From the NCBI GenBank assembly GCA_913062845.1, contig CAJXVZ010000002.1, positions 1-64,000 on the forward strand: a stretch of DNA of 64,000 bases, given 5' to 3'. Positions 42,150-51,506 of this stretch are shown here, piece by piece. Source of the DNA: an uncultured Psychroflexus sp. (lineage in GTDB: Bacteria; Bacteroidota; Bacteroidia; Flavobacteriales; Flavobacteriaceae). Under the pieces are notes generated by a model, which worked only from the letters and a program-made list of their open reading frames with translations, searched no databases and was not told where the DNA came from. The translations under genes were made by a program, and so were the position numbers. Every line of letters begins with the position of its first letter. Within the stretch, counting starts at the first letter, position 1.

Positions 42150-43559
42150 TTAGTTACCGTCCCATGCTGGGTTCTGTACGATATTTGGATTACCATTTAG
42201 CTCAGCCTGAGGTATAGGTAAAACCCATCTTCTGTCATTAACTGGTAGTGAACAAGGCACATTACCTTGACAGTCTCTAGGATCTCTCTCTATACCAACA
42301 TTTAATATGTTTCTATATCTCTTAAGATCTAAATATCTATGACCTTCAAAACATAATTCTATTCTTCTCTCAAAAGCAATATCTCCAATTGCCGCTGCTA
42401 AATTTGCATACGCCTGAGCACTCTCTGAGGTATCTCTTCTGGCATTTCTGATAGCCTGAACATCATTTGCTGCTGCAGCAAAATCACCTAATCTTGCGTG
42501 AGCTTCTGCTCTCATTAGATAAGCTTCCGATACTCTCATCAGTTTGAAATCGTTCAAATACGTACCAGCTATTGCAGGATATTTATTAATTGAAGTTTCG
42601 TCCGGAGCATCAGTATCAAGCGTATTAACTTCAAATCTAATATCATTATTATTATTAAATTCTGCTTCTAATATGTCAAATAAACCTTCGGCCATACCAA
42701 TAAAGTTACCTCCTGTTCCTGTAAAAATGAACTCACCTGCAAGGTTTCTGTTGAAACCTAATACGTTATCATACTTGTAGATAACTTCAGTAGTATCCTG
42801 ATCCCCTAAGAACATCAAAGCATATTGCTCCTGATTTGCAAGTGGGAAGTTATTGATTATAGTATTAGTATTAGCAATAACACCACTCCAGTCTTCAGTA
42901 AATAATGCTATTCGGGCTCTTAAGAAAGTTATAAAGCTTTCTGTCACCGTATTAACATCAGTTATTCCGTCATCCAATAAAGAACTTGCTGTACTAAGGT
43001 CAGCTAAGATTTTATCAACTGTTTCCTGAGTAGTTAATCTGGTTGGCGCATCTGTAGCCGATACTACTTCCTGATATGGAACACCTAAAGCACCTGGATT
43101 GGTAATATCCTCTCCATAGTACACAAGGAGATCAAAGTGAAACAATGCTCTCAATGCATAAGCCTGAGCTAACAAATTATCTAATTCAGCCTGCTCACCA
43201 GGGTTAACAGTGATTGTCTCACTAGCCTCTATAACTCTGTTACAGTTATTGGCTGCACTGTATCGGTTTAACCAGATACCTGCTGAATTAGTCTGCGTAT
43301 TAATAATTTGATTCAGAATATTCAATTTCTGTCCACCAGAATCTTTACCTAATCTACAATTATCAGTAAATATCTCATTGATATCAATGATATTGTTTGG
43401 GTTCCAAGCAGTGTAAATACCATTTACGGCTGCTGAAATATCGTCAACAGATTCGAACGCAGTCTCATTAATTAAGACGTCATCCGGCTGTCTTTCTAAT
43501 TGATCTTCGCAACTAACTAATACCGCTGCAAAGAAAAATGTCATTAATAATTTTTTCAT
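42150..43559 (-). CDS. SusD/RagB-like nutrient-binding outer membrane lipoprotein
   Basis: 469 residues. Lipoprotein signal (FFFAAVLVSCEDQ), then the SusD fold with tetratricopeptide-like helices: LERQPDDVLINETAFESVDD, AAVNGIYTAWNP, the ALRALFHFDLLVYYGEDI segment and the C-terminal RRIELCFEGHRYLDLKRY and WVLPIPQAELNGNPNIVQNP. SusD acts as a lid on its SusC partner. No carbohydrate-active enzyme, peptidase or regulator is encoded beside it, so the ligand class cannot be told. Fourteen bases after susC. Confidence 0.95.
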   Translation of the reverse strand: MKKLLMTFFFAAVLVSCEDQLERQPDDVLINETAFESVDDISAAVNGIYTAWNPNNIIDINEIFTDNCRLGKDSGGQKLNILNQIINTQTNSAGIWLNRYSAANNCNRVIEASETITVNPGEQAELDNLLAQAYALRALFHFDLLVYYGEDITNPGALGVPYQEVVSATDAPTRLTTQETVDKILADLSTASSLLDDGITDVNTVTESFITFLRARIALFTEDWSGVIANTNTIINNFPLANQEQYALMFLGDQDTTEVIYKYDNVLGFNRNLAGEFIFTGTGGNFIGMAEGLFDILEAEFNNNNDIRFEVNTLDTDAPDETSINKYPAIAGTYLNDFKLMRVSEAYLMRAEAHARLGDFAAAANDVQAIRNARRDTSESAQAYANLAAAIGDIAFERRIELCFEGHRYLDLKRYRNILNVGIERDPRDCQGNVPCSLPVNDRRWVLPIPQAELNGNPNIVQNPAWDGN

Positions 43560-43572
43560 AGTTTTTTATAAT

Positions 43573-46500
43573 TTAAAAAGTTATGTCAACACCAAATGAA
43601 ACGGTAGTTGCCTGTGGAAAGTTAAAGAAATCGTTTGTATCATTAGTTTCAGGATCAAATCCCCTCCACTTACTCCAGGTAACAAGGTTGGTACCCTGAG
43701 CATATACTCTTACATTAGAAAAGAAACCAATTTTATCTAAAGTCTCCTTATCTACTGTATATGCCAATACCACGTTTCTTAATCTTAAGAAAGAAGCGTC
43801 TTCTAAGTAACGATCTCCGGACTCAAAACGTAAACCACCAAATGCTAAGCTAGGAATAGCTGTTACATCACCAGGTTGTTGCCATGCATCTAACATAGAT
43901 ACGTTTTGGTTAGCGAACCCAGCCAATGAAGCATCTTCTGTAATCGCATATGTTCCGTTTGCTCTCCAGGTATCGGCAGCATAGGAAAATAAAGCATTCA
44001 AGCTGAATCCTTTCCAGGAAATATTAGTACCAAAACCACCAGTATACACAGGGTCAAGTTGTTTGTCTACATAAACACCATTTGCATCTGGATCATAGTC
44101 TGTAGTTAGGTCACCTTCTGCATCAAGATATAAAGCCTGACCGTTTGAAGGATCAACACCTGCCCATCTTTGATAGAAATAAGAGAATGCTCTTCTACCT
44201 TCAGCCTGTCTTACTGTACCACCAATGAAACCTTGCTCATTGTTTACACTTAAGATCTCATTTTCGTTATAAGCAAAGTTACCGAAGATATTAATAGACC
44301 ATGGGTTGTCAGCTGTTTTTCTCAAGATATCGTAGGACAATTGCACCTCAACACCAGAGTTTCTCATGTCACCTACGTTGGTAGTAACGTTTCCGAAACC
44401 TGTACCTGCAGGAGAAATATTGAATGGGAAAAGTAGATCTTCTGTCTCTTTATTGTAAACATCTAAAGAACCTGTTAACTTATTTTGAAACAATCCAAAA
44501 TCAACACCAATGTTGGCTTGAGTAGTAGTTTCCCACTGGATGTTAGTATCTGATAAAGTATTTACACTAAGAATTGGCGCATTCTGGAAACCATTTCCAC
44601 CGGCAATAGTTTGGAAACCGGCGAAGAAACCAATGTTTTGGTTACCTGTCTGTCCATAACTACCTCTTAGTTTTAAAGCATCAACCCAATCAACAGAATC
44701 CATAAAAGACTCCTTGTCTATATTCCAACGACCACCAGCTGAGAAGAAAGTACCCCATCTGTTCTCTTCCTGGAATCTTGAAGTACCATCACGTCTTAAG
44801 GTTAAATCTAAACCAAATCTACCATCGTAGTCATACTGAACGTTGGCAAAATAAGACCATAACGCTGATTCAATCTCAGTAGAACTTACTGAAGGAATGA
44901 AAGGCGCAGCAGGATTAGGCTCATCTAAAGCAGGGAAGAATGTTGATGGATCAACAAAACCTGCACTTGAACCAGGGAACTTTGGATTTAGACCAAATGC
45001 CTGGAATGACGCTCCCTGAATATTTCTAAAGAAGTATTCTGTATAAGCCGTAGCTGTTACATTATGCTTGTCAAAAGAATTTACATATCTTAAGAAAGCA
45101 TTACCGTTGAAAGAGAAATCTCTGCTGAATGACTCAAACTGAGTACCACCAAAAAATTCTTCTGCAGCATCGATATTAGGACTTAATAATCCTCTGATAC
45201 TGTTTGGGGAATCGATAAACAATCTTTCAATATTAAGATAATCAACACCTACGGTACCACCGACTGTAAAATTCTTAACAAAGTCGTACTCTGCATTTGC
45301 AGAACCTGTTATTCTGAATTCACTTTCCTGGTCTGTGTTGAATGCAGCAGTATTTAGTGCTATAAATGGTGTATTCACAAAACCATTAGCCCCGTTAACA
45401 CTTACAGATCCATCAGGATTGAAAGCACCAGATTCAACAGTACCAAATCTGTTTAAAGAACCATCCGGGTTAAATGCATTTAAATATGGTAAACCTAGAA
45501 ACGGAACAATAAATGGATTATCTAACTGACCACCTGTGTTTCCATCTCTAATTGCATCTACAACAAAATCACTTCGTGAAAATGCAGCCGTTAAATTTGT
45601 ACCATATCTGAACTTATCGTTTCCACCATTTAAGTTATTTCTGAATGTAAAACGCTGTAATTTTGATCTTAGCGTTGTACCTTCCTGCTCAAAATATTGC
45701 ATAGAAGTATATGAGCCTAAGTTTTCACTACCCTGAGTGATAACAAGGTCATGCGATTGTGTTTGACCTTGTCTTAAGATTATGTCTTCCCACTGAGTGT
45801 TAGTTTGATTAGCGATGGCAGCAATTTCTGCGTCTGTTAAACCATCACCAAACTGAGTACCAGGAAGCAAATCTCTTTGATAAGTCATCAACTGAGAAGC
45901 GTTCATCATATCGAAGTTCTTGTTTGGAAGATTAGATGCTCCATAAAGACCTCTGTACTGAACACTTAAGTTTGAGTTTCTTTTACCTTTTTTGGTTGTA
46001 ATAACAATTACACCGGCTGCACCCCTGTTTCCATAGATGGCTGTTGCTGCAGCATCTTTAAGAACACGCATAGACTCAATGTCATTGGAGTTCAAACTTC
46101 TAAAGTTATCCTGGTTTACAGGCATACCATCTATAATGTATAATGGCTCAGTGTCACCGGATATAGAAGTACGACCTCTAATAATTACAGTTGCAGACTG
46201 TCCAGGCTGACCCGAAGCTTGTCTTACGTTTGCACCGGCAACGTTACCCTGAAGTACCTGGTCGATAGACGCAATTGGAACTTGCTCAATAGCTTCAGAG
46301 TTTACTTTAGAAGATGCTGAAACCACCTCAGATTCCTTTAGAATACCTTGGTAAGAGGTAACAACAACTTCATCAAGTTCCTCCAGATTAACTCTTAAGG
46401 TAACATTGATTGTAGTTTGTGAACCAACCAAAATTTCCTGAGTAGTAAATCCTACATAGGAAAATTTAAGTGTTTGATCCGAGCTTGCATTCAAACTGTA

Positions 46501-46680
46501 CTCACCATCAAAATTGGTCGTTGTACCAGTTGAAGTCCCTTTAATACTTACGGTTACCCCGGGAATAGGTAATCCATCTCCGTCTACCACTGTACCGGAG
46601 ACGGTTTTTGATTGCGCGAACGTAAGCTGCACAACAAACGCTAGCAATAGCGTAAGAATTCCTTTAAACTTTGTTCTCAT
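43573..46680 (-). CDS. SusC/RagA-family TonB-linked outer membrane transporter
   Basis: 1,035 residues. Signal peptide (VVQLTFAQ), carboxypeptidase-like regulatory domain (SGTVVDGDGLPIPGVTVSIKG, GEYSLNA), TonB-box region, plug with the SusC signature YIIDGMPVNQD, IESMRVLKDAAATAIYGNRG and GVIVITTKKGK, and a 22-strand barrel ending in FGVDITF. It imports oligomeric nutrients with SusD under TonB power. Start of a four-gene leftward operon. Confidence 0.96.
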   Translation of the reverse strand: MRTKFKGILTLLLAFVVQLTFAQSKTVSGTVVDGDGLPIPGVTVSIKGTSTGTTTNFDGEYSLNASSDQTLKFSYVGFTTQEILVGSQTTINVTLRVNLEELDEVVVTSYQGILKESEVVSASSKVNSEAIEQVPIASIDQVLQGNVAGANVRQASGQPGQSATVIIRGRTSISGDTEPLYIIDGMPVNQDNFRSLNSNDIESMRVLKDAAATAIYGNRGAAGVIVITTKKGKRNSNLSVQYRGLYGASNLPNKNFDMMNASQLMTYQRDLLPGTQFGDGLTDAEIAAIANQTNTQWEDIILRQGQTQSHDLVITQGSENLGSYTSMQYFEQEGTTLRSKLQRFTFRNNLNGGNDKFRYGTNLTAAFSRSDFVVDAIRDGNTGGQLDNPFIVPFLGLPYLNAFNPDGSLNRFGTVESGAFNPDGSVSVNGANGFVNTPFIALNTAAFNTDQESEFRITGSANAEYDFVKNFTVGGTVGVDYLNIERLFIDSPNSIRGLLSPNIDAAEEFFGGTQFESFSRDFSFNGNAFLRYVNSFDKHNVTATAYTEYFFRNIQGASFQAFGLNPKFPGSSAGFVDPSTFFPALDEPNPAAPFIPSVSSTEIESALWSYFANVQYDYDGRFGLDLTLRRDGTSRFQEENRWGTFFSAGGRWNIDKESFMDSVDWVDALKLRGSYGQTGNQNIGFFAGFQTIAGGNGFQNAPILSVNTLSDTNIQWETTTQANIGVDFGLFQNKLTGSLDVYNKETEDLLFPFNISPAGTGFGNVTTNVGDMRNSGVEVQLSYDILRKTADNPWSINIFGNFAYNENEILSVNNEQGFIGGTVRQAEGRRAFSYFYQRWAGVDPSNGQALYLDAEGDLTTDYDPDANGVYVDKQLDPVYTGGFGTNISWKGFSLNALFSYAADTWRANGTYAITEDASLAGFANQNVSMLDAWQQPGDVTAIPSLAFGGLRFESGDRYLEDASFLRLRNVVLAYTVDKETLDKIGFFSNVRVYAQGTNLVTWSKWRGFDPETNDTNDFFNFPQATTVSFGVDITF

Positions 46681-46972
46681 TTTTTATTTATTTGAATTAG
46701 CCAATGCCAAAAATCACAATAATAAGTTAATCACACAAATTTTTTTTACTTTAATTTAAATTAATAATGTTAAATCTTAACGTTAAAAACACATAAAACA
46801 CTGATTTATACCAATGTTTAATGATAAAAGAGATTTATATATGGCTAAATATTTAGTCTTTTTTAATATTTATCGAGCAATAAACGCATTAATTTTTTAA
46901 CAAAAAGACAGAAATTTTAGTTCATACTTCGAGGCATTAGCTCTGTATCGATGAAAAACTATGTAAAAAAAT
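46681..46972. promoter_or_regulatory. Upstream region of the SusCD operon, no gene
   Basis: Very AT-rich. On the minus strand, 35-60 bases before the susC ATG, TATTATTG and GATTTTTGG resemble a degenerate -7 element. TAAATATTTA (near 46845) is a 10-bp palindrome. No sigma/anti-sigma or AraC gene is adjacent. The mapping of a promoter is tentative. Confidence 0.35.
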
Positions 46973-48622
46973 TCAAAACACGCTTATAAACTTCAAATGT
47001 ATTTGTGTATTCCTGAATTCAATCTTCTGGGTATCACTACCACCGTTGGCAAGCACAAGCCTGAGTATACCTGCTTTGGTCTCGAGACCAAAACCAAAAC
47101 CTAAACTATACAGATTTTCAGTAAATCTGTCAATATCATTTTCATAAAATCCATAGTCCAAAACACTGTGTACATACAAATTAGACCCTAATATATACCT
47201 GTATTCAGTTTGAAGTGCTCCGTAAAAGTTTGCAAAAAACCTGTTCTCTACAAAACCTCGCATGGTATTTATACCACCAAACCGGAAAAGTTCATTGCTT
47301 AAATAAGTATCAGAACTTAAGTATGCGGCATTAAGTCCTACATAAGCATACTGACGTTTTTGTAGCCTAAAAATTTGCCTGGCCTGAATCTCAATAAACT
47401 CCTGGTTTTGTTCAAAACCTTCCGAATCTCTTGCTGCAAAACCTAAACTCAGCCTCAGAAACTGTGAATTCAAAAATAGTCTGTTTAGACGCCTTGGATC
47501 GTTATACTCAGCTTCCAGTCCATAACGGGTTTTATTATAATCTGAAATTCCATTTGTAGCATTATCTAGCAAATCAGATGAATTTTCAAATAATGCTTTT
47601 ACACCAATATTTATATCAGGCAATAGCTGATAGTCCAGTTTAATATGTTGTTTAGTATTTGAAAAAGTTGAGTCCTGCTTAAAAAAACCAAGACCGGCCT
47701 GAAGACTGAACTTTGTCCTTAATATATATGGTATCCTTAAATTAGCATCAAACCACTCCTGAGCATTTCCGTCATTCCTGTAATTTAATTGCATTTCTTC
47801 TCCGGCATGAAAATTATTAATCAGATTAAGGTCTATATTACCATTCAATTGAAATTCGTTTTCATCAGAATTATTGAAACCAATAAAGCCATCAAAACTA
47901 TTCGCCTGATTTTTCTCCAGATACAGAAACAATTTAGTAGAGTCTTTTGTGAATTGAACCTGCGGAGGTTGTTTTTGCCTGACAAAATTCAGGGTTTCAA
48001 TTTTTTCTGACTTAGAGACTAATCTATCCTTATCAAAAGTTTCGTTTATCCTTATGTTTGCGTAATTTGGCAAAAATGATCTGGGGAATTTTTCATAACC
48101 TCTTATAATTATTTCATTCAGTTTTCGGGTTTCTGAGACCTCAAGCGCCAAATCCGCATAAACGGTATCACTTTTATTGAATTCAATGTTTTTTAGTTTT
48201 ACCTGACTAAAGGGCTTTCCTTTCTTAGAATAGAAATTCAATATCCTGTAGAGAAATTCAGAAAGATCTTCAGCATGGACATGATCTACTTCATCATCCA
48301 AAAGAGGATCAACAACATCCCTGTTGCTGAATTTTATGTAGCTGTATTTTTTATTAAGTTCTAAATTTGAAGAAAAAACTGAATCATTTTCCTGATATAA
48401 ATCAGCATATCTCAAATTGAAGAACCCTTCATTCTGAAGAATTTCTATAATGTTGTCAAACTCCAGCTTCAATTTTGAGATATCACTGAAAGACTTTTGA
48501 CTGGACAATGCGCTTACAAGACTATCATTTGATGGATTTTTTGCATTTAATTTCAGATATAACTTTTGTGCATTAACGCTATAAACAAAAAAACCTATGA
48601 CACAAACTGTAATCCATCTCAT
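46973..48622 (-). CDS. Omp85/BamA-family outer membrane protein with POTRA domains
   Basis: 549 residues. Signal peptide (FVYSVNAQ), POTRA-like domains (roughly 20-230, with KLNEIIIRGYEKFPRSFLPNY), and a 16-strand barrel with the Omp85 loop motif FRFGGINTMRGFVENRFF (equivalent to the VRGY region), ending in a terminal Phe. BamA and TamA insert other barrels; this shorter protein is a BamA paralogue whose cargo is unknown. Same strand as the FadL-like gene, 41 bases after it. Confidence 0.87.
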   Translation of the reverse strand: MRWITVCVIGFFVYSVNAQKLYLKLNAKNPSNDSLVSALSSQKSFSDISKLKLEFDNIIEILQNEGFFNLRYADLYQENDSVFSSNLELNKKYSYIKFSNRDVVDPLLDDEVDHVHAEDLSEFLYRILNFYSKKGKPFSQVKLKNIEFNKSDTVYADLALEVSETRKLNEIIIRGYEKFPRSFLPNYANIRINETFDKDRLVSKSEKIETLNFVRQKQPPQVQFTKDSTKLFLYLEKNQANSFDGFIGFNNSDENEFQLNGNIDLNLINNFHAGEEMQLNYRNDGNAQEWFDANLRIPYILRTKFSLQAGLGFFKQDSTFSNTKQHIKLDYQLLPDINIGVKALFENSSDLLDNATNGISDYNKTRYGLEAEYNDPRRLNRLFLNSQFLRLSLGFAARDSEGFEQNQEFIEIQARQIFRLQKRQYAYVGLNAAYLSSDTYLSNELFRFGGINTMRGFVENRFFANFYGALQTEYRYILGSNLYVHSVLDYGFYENDIDRFTENLYSLGFGFGLETKAGILRLVLANGGSDTQKIEFRNTQIHLKFISVF

Positions 48623-48663
48623 AGGTTTAAAACGATTTTATTTTGCGCTTTCTTATATCAAGA

Positions 48664-50181
48664 TTAAAATCCAAATGAAATTGTCAGGAATATATTAGAT
48701 TCGTCATTATTAATATTTGCGGTTTGACTCAAACCTGTGTTGTAAAGTAAATCATTTCGCTCTACTGACGCAAAAGTATACGCCAGATCTATATTCACAC
48801 GACTTAAATTATATCCTAACCCGAAACTGTAACCTGTAAGGTCACCCATTATCGAATTGTCTTCATATGGCGATTCCTGTGTGAAATAACCTCCTCTAAA
48901 TCTGAATTGTTTTAAAACAAATTCACCACCGATATTAAGACTAGCTGCATTTGTAAGCTCTTCTGAAATTTGTTGATTTACTATCGTTGCAGGACCTGAC
49001 CTGAATTTTATATTGGAATAATCCTGAACACTATAATCTATACTGATAAGACCTCTGTTACCAAAAACATAAGATAATCCGGTTCTCCAGGTACTGGCAG
49101 TTCTAAAACTATATTCCGGATAAATGTTTAGTATCCTTGGATTAAAAAAGGGATTAGTCACCTCTACGTTACCTCTTCTTATGGTTTCAATAGATTGCTC
49201 AACCTCCTCAGAAACCCTGTACCAGGTTGGCGATTGGTAAGATAAAGCAGCTCTTAACTGAGGAGTGACTTTAGCAATTGCCCCTAATTGAAATGAAAAG
49301 GCATTGGATCTGGTTAATAAAGAATTATTAAAACCAATCCTTGCAATCTGACTGTCTGAATTGTTATTATCTTCAATACTGGATGTATTTCTTTGATACT
49401 CCATATAATGAGCATTTAAATTGAGTCCTAAATACAGCCTTTTCTTTATCTCAACACTCGTATTGAAAGAAAAGCGCCCATTGTAACCTCTTTCATTAAT
49501 AAGGTAATCATGTCTGAACTCATCTCCCTGCACATTGGATACATATTGAGTATTGTTAAAATCGTTTGGATTTACAGGATCAATGACAAAGGTCTGGTAA
49601 CCAAGAAGTGCATTTTGAGCACTTAAACCTTGAGTTTCCCCAAGAAAAGTATACAACTCTTCCACAGTTTCGCCGGGTAGCGGCTCTAACAAATCTAACG
49701 GCAGACCTTGTGCATTAGTTACAAAGAAATCTCCCAACGACTGATTAACGTTACCAAAGGCCCTGTAAGAGTCATTGTAATTTGCTATTTGATCATATGT
49801 TAATCCATACGAATATTTGGAAATAGTAGCGTCGTCGTCATTAGAGGTGTAAACAAAAACAGCTCCTGCCTGATTCAGATCAAATGTATTTTCGTTTCGG
49901 GTTGTACCTGTATTAGAATTTCCGAAATTTACGTTATTACTTCTCAAATTTAAATTTAAGGTCGCTGATGCCTGATTATTTAGAAAAACGGAAGATCCTG
50001 CAGGATTTAATTTTAAACTTGACATATCACCACCCAACGAACTAAAAGCACCTCCCATTGCCGAAAATCTGGCAGTTCCCATCATATCTTCCCGGGAAAA
50101 CCTAACTGCATCAGTAATATCCTGGGCATACAATGACATAACAGGTAACAACAGTATAATTTTCAAAAGTATAGTTTTCAT
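48664..50181 (-). CDS. FadL/OmpP1-family outer membrane transport protein
   Basis: 505 residues. Signal peptide (VMSLYAQ), the N-terminal hatch-like segment RFSREDMMGTARFSAMGGAFSSLGG and LKLNPAGSSVFL, then a beta barrel ending IFLTISFGF. Proteins of this family import hydrophobic compounds such as fatty acids. In Flavobacteria this gene commonly lies near proS, as here. Downstream of the Gly/Trp-rich lipoprotein, from which it is separated by a terminator hairpin. Confidence 0.88.
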   Translation of the reverse strand: MKTILLKIILLLPVMSLYAQDITDAVRFSREDMMGTARFSAMGGAFSSLGGDMSSLKLNPAGSSVFLNNQASATLNLNLRSNNVNFGNSNTGTTRNENTFDLNQAGAVFVYTSNDDDATISKYSYGLTYDQIANYNDSYRAFGNVNQSLGDFFVTNAQGLPLDLLEPLPGETVEELYTFLGETQGLSAQNALLGYQTFVIDPVNPNDFNNTQYVSNVQGDEFRHDYLINERGYNGRFSFNTSVEIKKRLYLGLNLNAHYMEYQRNTSSIEDNNNSDSQIARIGFNNSLLTRSNAFSFQLGAIAKVTPQLRAALSYQSPTWYRVSEEVEQSIETIRRGNVEVTNPFFNPRILNIYPEYSFRTASTWRTGLSYVFGNRGLISIDYSVQDYSNIKFRSGPATIVNQQISEELTNAASLNIGGEFVLKQFRFRGGYFTQESPYEDNSIMGDLTGYSFGLGYNLSRVNIDLAYTFASVERNDLLYNTGLSQTANINNDESNIFLTISFGF

Positions 50182-50193
50182 AGCATGTCTTTA

Positions 50194-50224
50194 TTAAAAA
50201 ACTGCCTGAATATTCAGGCAGTTT
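50194..50224 (-). terminator. Terminator after the Gly/Trp-rich lipoprotein gene
   Basis: AAACTGCCTGAA (50199-50210) and TTCAGGCAGTTT (50213-50224) form a 12-bp stem, followed on the minus strand by TTTTTTAAT. It separates the lipoprotein gene from the FadL-like gene. Confidence 0.8.
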
Positions 50225-50231
50225 GGTTAAA

Positions 50232-51407
50232 TTATCTTCTTCCTCCTCGACTTGATCTGCCTCCGCTACTTCTTGAGCCTGAAGATCGTGAGCTTCCACC
50301 TGAACTTCTTACCCTGGAACCGCTGCTTCTGGAGCTGGACCTGGTAGATGATGATCGCGGCGTGTATCCTCTGCTATTTGTTCGGTAATTTCTGGAGTTA
50401 CCTCTGGATCTGTAAGAGGAATTCCTCGAGTTGTTATAAATGCTCTGGTTAGAATATCTTGAAGGCGCTCTTCTTGTAGTCGTTGTTCTACCATCGTTTG
50501 CTCTTGTACTTCTCACTCTTGCATTTATATTACTCGAATTTCTAATTCTACGACCATCACTATTGGCAAATCTGCTGCTTCTGGTTGTTGATCGGCTTAG
50601 TCTTGAATCAGATCTGTTATTAACTCTACTTCTGAGATTCTGATTACTTCTTATATTTCTGTTGCTTCTGAGATTGTTACCAGGTCTGGCATAATTATAA
50701 TTAGACCTTACAATATTATTTCTTAAGCCCGTATTGAAAGCTACTCCATTATATGGGTTGTAAAATCCACCCCAGCCCCAGCCAGGACCATAGAATCCAC
50801 CCCAACCCCAACCAGGTAACCAAGGACTTGGAACACCCCAGCCGCCCCAGGGTCTAAAGCCGCCCCAGCCCCAACCGGGACCGAAGCCACCCCAGCCTAA
50901 GCCAGGACCATAAAATCCGCCCCAACCCCATCCGGGACCAAAGCCACCCCAACCCCAGTTGTTCCAGAGGCCAAATCCGCCTCCCCATGCACCAAAGCCG
51001 GTATTGATATAGTTATACGTCACAGAAGTGGGCTGTGTACCCCAACCTCCATAAGTATTATATTCAGTATTCTCGGGATTTACAATAATATCCTCTTGCG
51101 CAACTTCTCCTTCACCCTGAGATGTATAAGAGTCTATATCTGTAAAAACTTCATTCTGACTTCTGGCCTGACTGATAAGCCTGTCTTGTTCTTCAAAATA
51201 ATTCTGATAATACTGATTATTTTGATTTGAAGATGAATTATCATTTTGTCTGGCATCTTCTCTGTTGGCTAAGGCATCATTTGCGTAAATTCCGTCGTTT
51301 TGTACACTTGCATTATTGTATGACGAACCACACGAGGATACAAAAACCACTGCGATTGATATTGCAAAAATTGCAATTGATCGATAAAATTTGATATTAG
51401 GTTTCAT
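50232..51407 (-). CDS. Lipoprotein with Gly/Trp-rich repeats and an Arg/Ser-rich tail
   Basis: 391 residues from the ATG at 51407 (MKPNIKFYRSIAIFAI), which puts the lipobox SSC near residue 25; the frame is open further upstream, but that would add non-signal residues. After an Asn/Gln-rich stretch comes a block of about 100 residues made of GWGWGGFYGPG-like repeats (roughly residues 135-240), then about 130 residues dominated by Arg, Ser, Asn and Gly ending SRSSGGRSSRGGRR. No enzyme motif is visible. It is probably a secreted, sticky structural or matrix protein. Divergent from proS. The repeat region should be prone to length variation. Confidence 0.8.
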   Translation of the reverse strand: MKPNIKFYRSIAIFAISIAVVFVSSCGSSYNNASVQNDGIYANDALANREDARQNDNSSSNQNNQYYQNYFEEQDRLISQARSQNEVFTDIDSYTSQGEGEVAQEDIIVNPENTEYNTYGGWGTQPTSVTYNYINTGFGAWGGGFGLWNNWGWGGFGPGWGWGGFYGPGLGWGGFGPGWGWGGFRPWGGWGVPSPWLPGWGWGGFYGPGWGWGGFYNPYNGVAFNTGLRNNIVRSNYNYARPGNNLRSNRNIRSNQNLRSRVNNRSDSRLSRSTTRSSRFANSDGRRIRNSSNINARVRSTRANDGRTTTTRRAPSRYSNQSIYNNSRNSSYRSRGNSRNYRTNSRGYTPRSSSTRSSSRSSGSRVRSSGGSSRSSGSRSSGGRSSRGGRR

Positions 51408-51506
51408 AACTTGTGGTTTTAAAATTTTATATATCGTTAAAATAATTAGTTTTGTGTTTTTCATAATCACATACATAGATACAACATCTATGCCAAACAT
51501 CAAAAT

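Noticed and set aside
50185-50643. Plus-strand Leu-rich frames opposite the Gly/Trp/Arg/Ser-rich lipoprotein
   Set aside because: Leu runs are the antisense of Arg/Ser/Glu-poor repeats; the minus-strand gene has a proper lipoprotein signal and length.
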